64,000 nt of DNA from UBA11524 sp045591175 (GTDB lineage Bacteria > Bacillota > Clostridia > Christensenellales > Aristaeellaceae), in assembly GCA_045591175.1 (NCBI GenBank), contig JAZNSI010000032.1, forward strand, positions 1 to 64,000, in the 5' to 3' direction. The notes below the pieces were generated by a model. It was not told where the DNA came from. It worked only from the letters and a program-made list of their open reading frames with translations, and did no database searches. The translations under genes and the position numbers were made by a program. Below are positions 60,250 to 64,000 of the stretch, in pieces. Position 1 is the stretch's first letter. The number at the start of each line of letters is the position of its first letter.

Positions 60250-61067
60250 TCTGCAATAACATTACCTTCGACGGGCTGCATTGTCTGGCGGATATGGGGC
60301 TGATCTACGTTCCTGCCAGCACCAAGCCCATTGTTGCGCCGCAGCGGGTGTACAGCTACACCATCGGCGGTGCGCCTGGTACCGCCGCCTATGGTGATCA
60401 GCAGACGCTGATGGAGTACCAGATGACGGGCGTTTTCTACCCGGCTGATGATCTGGCGAATGAGATTGAGGCCCGGCGTCTGTGGCGCCGCATTGCTCAA
60501 TGGCTGGGTGTGGGCAGACGTCATCTGATCCTGGACAGTGAGCCAGACAAATACATCATCGCTGAAGTCCTGTCGATGGACAACGATGAGTACGGCTGGA
60601 TCGATGGAGGCCTGCAGGTGACTTGGTTGTGCCAGCCTTATCATTGGGCAGTGAAACCGGAAGAAATCGAACTGCAAATTGATGGGAAGGACACATTGTT
60701 AGCGGGCGTAGGTGTGACGTCCTGGTATGTCGAAACCGCGCTGCCTGCTCCGGTGGATGCCACCATTACCAATGATGGAACAAACACAATTACGATGGCA
60801 GGTGTCCGTGTGGGCGATAAGCGCGTTCAATTTCGTGACATGGAACTGCTGCCTGGCGAGCGGATTGAGTTGTCCATGATGGTGCCGATCGGAGCCGTGA
60901 TTGTGGCTGAGGATGGTGCAGAGCGCAGCGCGCTGGAGTACATGACAACCTTCGAGCGGCTGATTTCCACGGGCACAGAAGCTCCGCGCTTTGATGTGGA
61001 ATTTGCCACTGTTGATGATGGGAACTCAGCGCACTGTCTGCTGAAGGTGCACGGATGCTGGAGGTGA
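60246..61067 (+). CDS. Distal tail protein (Dit-like)
   Basis: 273 residues. The N-terminal segments MICNNITFDGLHCLADMGLI and the middle YQMTGVFYPADDL, RRLWRRIAQWLG match the Dit family of siphoviruses, and a C-terminal galectin-like half follows. It links the tube to the tail tip. Confidence 0.83.
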   Translation: MICNNITFDGLHCLADMGLIYVPASTKPIVAPQRVYSYTIGGAPGTAAYGDQQTLMEYQMTGVFYPADDLANEIEARRLWRRIAQWLGVGRRHLILDSEPDKYIIAEVLSMDNDEYGWIDGGLQVTWLCQPYHWAVKPEEIELQIDGKDTLLAGVGVTSWYVETALPAPVDATITNDGTNTITMAGVRVGDKRVQFRDMELLPGERIELSMMVPIGAVIVAEDGAERSALEYMTTFERLISTGTEAPRFDVEFATVDDGNSAHCLLKVHGCWR

Positions 61068-61071
61068 CAGG

Positions 61072-62835
61072 ATGAATCTGCTATGGGTTTACGGCCCGGA
61101 CATGCGGCTGCGCTGTATCCTGGAGAACGCAGCGACCGTCTCCTATGAGCTGAAGAATAACGATCTTTCTACGGCCAGCTTCCAGCTGCCTGTCGAGGAT
61201 CCGAAAGGAGATCTGATCCAGGCACACGATTTTGTCCGCATCCAGGACGGCGGCGTCGAGGTGGGGCTGTTCCGGGTCGTGTCCTGGGAGGGCAGTTTGA
61301 TCCCCGGCGCAGGCATCTTCACGACCTACCAGTGCGAGCACGTCATCGCCACGCTGCTGGACAGCGTCATGGACGGTGACCACGTCATCGGCAGCGGCGA
61401 TATGACCACCGCCGACGTGATGCGCTACATTCTCAGCTTCCAGACGACGCAGCTGTGGGCGTTGGGTGAGTGCGACTTCGACGACGCGTTTGAGTATGTT
61501 TTCTCCAATCAGGACTGCCTGACCGCGCTGATGAGCCTGGGCAAGGTGCTGGTGGAGCGATACCGCTGGGAGTATGACACCAGTGAGCTTCCGTGGCTGG
61601 TCAGCCTGAAGAAGGCGCCCACAAAGCCCCGCTGCGGCCTGAACTACCGCCGCAACCTGGGCGACATTGTTTGCACCGTGGACGCGACCCGTCTGGTGAA
61701 CCGCCTTTATCCCAAAGGCAATGGTGAGGGTATCAACCAGCTGACAATCGCGGAGGTTAACGGCGGCGTCAAGTACATCGACGCTGACCCGGAGAATGTG
61801 GATCCGGTCAAGGTCAAGGCGGGTATATACTCCGCGTCCGACATTGAGGATCCGGCACTGCTGCTGGCGAAATCAAAGCAAGTCCTGAAGCAGCTGAGCC
61901 AGCCGGTGTACAGCTACGTCGTGTCGGCTCTGGATCTGTACCAGCAGACCGGTCTGGAATGGGATCGTTTCGCAACGGGCGATCTGGTGCGGATGTATGA
62001 CGCCGATCATGGCGTAGATCTGACCACCGGCATTGAGCTGATCAGCAAGGCGGACATGTTCGGCGATCCTGCCACTGTGACGCTGACGCTTTCCACGGCA
62101 TCTACCGATCTGGTTGGTGACATCAACAGCCTGGCGGATCGTGTGGCCATCAACGAGCTGTATAGCCAAGGCACGACGCAGATGTACCCACTGCAGCTGG
62201 CGGACAATGCTGACGCTGAGCATCCGCTGGTGATGCGCTACTATATCCCGTCTGAGGCCAAACACATCAATAAGGTGATCCTCAGCTGGCAGCTGGAGAA
62301 CTTCCGAGCCTACAGCAAGGGGGCCGCAGCTGGCGGCGGAACTGCCACATCGACCGAATATGGCGGTAGCACGACGGTTGCTGAATGGGTTGAGGGCTAC
62401 AGTGATATTGTGGATACTGCAGCTGCGCTTGTTACTACGAGCGCAGCAAGCAGTGAGGATGCATCGCATACGCATACAGCCTACCATCACCACTCCGTTC
62501 CTATCAATGTCACGATCCCACAGATAAATATCGAGATCCCGAATCATTATCACGGCATCACGATTCCCTCACATTCGCACGGGATTTCCTACGGCATCTA
62601 CGAGGGGAAAAGAGCTGAAGGTGTAACGATCAAGGTGGACGATGTGGAGTTGCCAGCAGAGGCGCTGGATGGGCGCGAGGTGGACGTTGCTGCGTATCTT
62701 TCCACGGATGATGCCGGCAAGATCCAGCGTGGAACCTGGCATACCATTGAGATCGTCCCGGACGGCCTAACCCGCATCGTGGGCAATCTGTACATGCAGA
62801 TCTTCATCCAGCACCGCGGTGGCGGAAACTACTGA
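61072..62835 (+). CDS. Tail-associated (Tal/Gp37-like) protein with His-rich metal motifs
   Basis: 587 residues. The first 370 match the tail-hub proteins of siphoviruses (ReqiPepy6 Gp37-like). The C-terminal part contains a His-rich stretch from about 464 (HTHTAYHHH, NHYHGI, SHSHGI), spaced as HxH motifs that bind iron in trimeric phage fibres. It probably forms the tip that contacts the cell. No peptidase motif is evident. Confidence 0.83.
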   Translation: MNLLWVYGPDMRLRCILENAATVSYELKNNDLSTASFQLPVEDPKGDLIQAHDFVRIQDGGVEVGLFRVVSWEGSLIPGAGIFTTYQCEHVIATLLDSVMDGDHVIGSGDMTTADVMRYILSFQTTQLWALGECDFDDAFEYVFSNQDCLTALMSLGKVLVERYRWEYDTSELPWLVSLKKAPTKPRCGLNYRRNLGDIVCTVDATRLVNRLYPKGNGEGINQLTIAEVNGGVKYIDADPENVDPVKVKAGIYSASDIEDPALLLAKSKQVLKQLSQPVYSYVVSALDLYQQTGLEWDRFATGDLVRMYDADHGVDLTTGIELISKADMFGDPATVTLTLSTASTDLVGDINSLADRVAINELYSQGTTQMYPLQLADNADAEHPLVMRYYIPSEAKHINKVILSWQLENFRAYSKGAAAGGGTATSTEYGGSTTVAEWVEGYSDIVDTAAALVTTSAASSEDASHTHTAYHHHSVPINVTIPQINIEIPNHYHGITIPSHSHGISYGIYEGKRAEGVTIKVDDVELPAEALDGREVDVAAYLSTDDAGKIQRGTWHTIEIVPDGLTRIVGNLYMQIFIQHRGGGNY

Positions 62836-62849
62836 CGCGGCGTGTGGAT

Positions 62850-62878
62850 AATAAAAGCGTCAACGTTGACGCTTTTTT
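62850..62878 (+). terminator. Terminator-like hairpin after the tail-tip gene
   Basis: AAAAGCGTCAAC pairs with GTTGACGCTTTTTT. The following genes have their own ribosome sites, so this may be a partial terminator. Confidence 0.85.
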
Positions 62879-62896
62879 GCGTTTTTGGAGGCGGAT

Positions 62897-63094
62897 ATGG
62901 CAAAAGAGAAGGTGTGTCTGCGGGATTGCCCGCGGCGTCAGGTGGGCTGCAGGAGCAGCTGCCCGGATTGGGCGGAGCATGAGATGCGCAAGGCGGAGCG
63001 GTACGCAGCCAAGAAAAGAGACTATGCGTCCTATCCGTCATCAGAACTGAAAGAGAAGAATTACAGACGGAAACTGAGGTCAGGAAGAAACTGA
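62897..63094 (+). CDS. Small Cys-rich phage protein
   Basis: 65 residues; GGAGG precedes the ATG. A four-Cys motif (CLRDCPRRQVGCRSSCPDW) near the N-terminus probably binds zinc, then a basic helix follows. Proteins of this design are common in Clostridia phages near tail or early genes. Function unknown. Confidence 0.75.
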   Translation: MAKEKVCLRDCPRRQVGCRSSCPDWAEHEMRKAERYAAKKRDYASYPSSELKEKNYRRKLRSGRN

Positions 63095-63112
63095 CGAAAG
63101 GAGGCAACCTGC

Positions 63113-64000
63113 ATGGATCCATACATTATTCGGGAGCATGTGGATCTGGCACGGCCTGGCAGCCTAAAGCACTGGCCAGACCTGATGATGATCGAGGACG
63201 ATGCCAATGCTCATTGCTGGGAGGTATCGGTCTATCGCGACGGAGCGCCGGTGGACATGAGTGACATCAAGGTGATCGGCTGGTTTACTCGCAAGGATGA
63301 TGTGACGGTGCCAATCGAGGCGGAGGTCGATGGGCATGTGCTGCGCGTGACGCTGAACGATGCCTGCTATGCGGTGCATGGTGACCTGTATGCGCTGCTA
63401 AGGGCTACTGTGGACGGTATGAAGATCACGCTGGCCCGTGTGCGCTACTATGTCACCCGCGGCGTGGGCGACAAGATCTATGACACGGATGGGATCATCC
63501 CGTCGGTGCAGGACTTGCTTGCTCGTATCGAGCAGATGGAGGTGGCCACTTCGGAAGCGCGGGCTGCTGCCGACCGTGCCAACGCAGCAGCTGCTGCCGC
63601 AGAACGGTTTGACCCCACTGCCTTTGCAGACGGTATGCGCTACGACCCCAACACCGGCAAGCTGAACCTGACCAATCAGGGGAATGTCCTGCCCGGTGGC
63701 GAGGTCACCATCAAGCTCACGGACAGCTACACCAAATCCGAGGTAGACTCCAAGCTCGCAGAACTGGAGCAGAGCCTCGGCGATATGGACATCGAAGGTG
63801 CTACCTACTACGCCACCTACGGCACCGAAACGCTGGAGAACGGCGAAGAGACTGAGAACGTCTTCACGCTGTGGGAGGTGGACAAGGACGGTACTGAAAC
63901 CGTCAAGAGCCGCTTTGTCATTCAGGGCGGCGGTGGCGGCAGCGGCAGCGTAGCCACCAATCTGAAGGTTGAGCGCATCACGCCCTCGCCCCTGATCCTG
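63113..64000 (+). CDS. BppU-like baseplate/tail fibre protein, cut by window end
   Basis: At least 296 residues, open at the window edge; AAAGGAGG precedes the ATG. The first 120 residues resemble the N-terminal domain of baseplate upper protein BppU (VSVYRDGAPVDMSDIKVIGW, VTLNDACYAVHGDLYALLRA). A coiled coil (EQMEVATSEARAAADRANAA) leads to a fibre shaft. It probably links receptor-binding proteins to the tail. Confidence 0.8.
   Translation, partial: MDPYIIREHVDLARPGSLKHWPDLMMIEDDANAHCWEVSVYRDGAPVDMSDIKVIGWFTRKDDVTVPIEAEVDGHVLRVTLNDACYAVHGDLYALLRATVDGMKITLARVRYYVTRGVGDKIYDTDGIIPSVQDLLARIEQMEVATSEARAAADRANAAAAAAERFDPTAFADGMRYDPNTGKLNLTNQGNVLPGGEVTIKLTDSYTKSEVDSKLAELEQSLGDMDIEGATYYATYGTETLENGEETENVFTLWEVDKDGTETVKSRFVIQGGGGGSGSVATNLKVERITPSPLIL

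Larger units (their letters stand above)
34445..64000. mobile_element. Prophage (HK97-type siphovirus), left end to window edge
   Basis: An integrase next to tRNA-Pro, a lysogeny switch, a replication block, and a packaging/head/tail series in the usual order form one temperate siphovirus genome. The lysis genes and right attachment site are not reached, so at least 29.5 kb belongs to it. All structural genes seen are intact, which argues for a functional or recent prophage. The exact left boundary inside or just after tRNA-Pro is inferred. Confidence 0.93.

Noticed and set aside
34371..64000. A complete prophage with both attachment sites
   Set aside because: I found no second copy of the tRNA-Pro 3' end inside the window; lysis genes are also missing, so the right end lies outside.

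Overview
The window looks like a chromosomal segment of a GC-rich member of the Clostridia (Bacillota). The support is AGGAGG-type ribosome binding sites, clean TTGACA/TATAAT promoters, a T-box in front of pheST, a NusG-domain-II/Gx-transporter pair, a Spo0A-type DNA-binding domain, and a DUF5685/J-domain pair. Secreted and intracellular glycosidases suggest a gut or rumen carbohydrate user. A more exact placement (for example Christensenellales) is only a guess.

Host chromosome, 1-34444. The first part (1-14 kb) holds a heterodimeric ABC exporter, tRNA-Gln and tRNA-Glu, a 39-residue membrane peptide, pheS-pheT under a Phe T-box, the NusG-II/Gx pair, a Spo0A-like protein with a degenerate receiver, an operon of a P-loop/CYTH fusion, an alpha/beta hydrolase and a Nudix protein, and a FliB-like protein. 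From 14 to 34 kb come a GH2 enzyme, a zinc-ribbon/DUF5685/DnaJ cluster, and a run of TSUP permease, FMN oxidoreductase, CAT-like acyltransferase, sugar isomerase and GH43-like enzyme. After these lie an AAA ATPase, a GDPD-type phosphodiesterase, a dicarboxylate/amino-acid symporter, a dehydrogenase/epimerase pair, an SGNH hydrolase, a secreted GH5 enzyme, and tRNA-Thr and tRNA-Pro.

Prophage, about 34445 to beyond 64000. A tyrosine integrase lies next to tRNA-Pro(CGG). After it come a membrane-anchored HIRAN protein, an AT-rich two-gene membrane cassette, and a repressor/Cro switch with three operators. The replication and early genes include two HTH proteins, a zinc/Toprim/DUF927 ATPase, a DUF3102 protein and SSB. 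The HK97-type morphogenesis module runs HNH, TerS, TerL, portal, ClpP-like protease, capsid, connectors, tail tube, tail chaperones, tape measure, Dit, tail-associated protein and a BppU-like protein cut by the window end. A hicAB toxin-antitoxin pair sits inverted inside the tail operon.

The best candidate for something undescribed is the lysogenic cassette at 36991-38169. It has a 130-residue four-helix membrane protein and a 246-residue protein with the fold signature of a bacterial sugar transferase (monotopic phosphoglycosyl transferase) but with catalytic motifs altered. It is AT-rich, lies in the repressor transcription unit, and is bracketed by two 120-bp copies of the repressor gene 3' end. 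That placement fits a superinfection-exclusion or anti-phage function, which is inference. Second-tier items are the HIRAN membrane protein, the Spo0A-like protein, the inverted hicAB, and an 11-bp phased GGTACC array next to the terminase genes.
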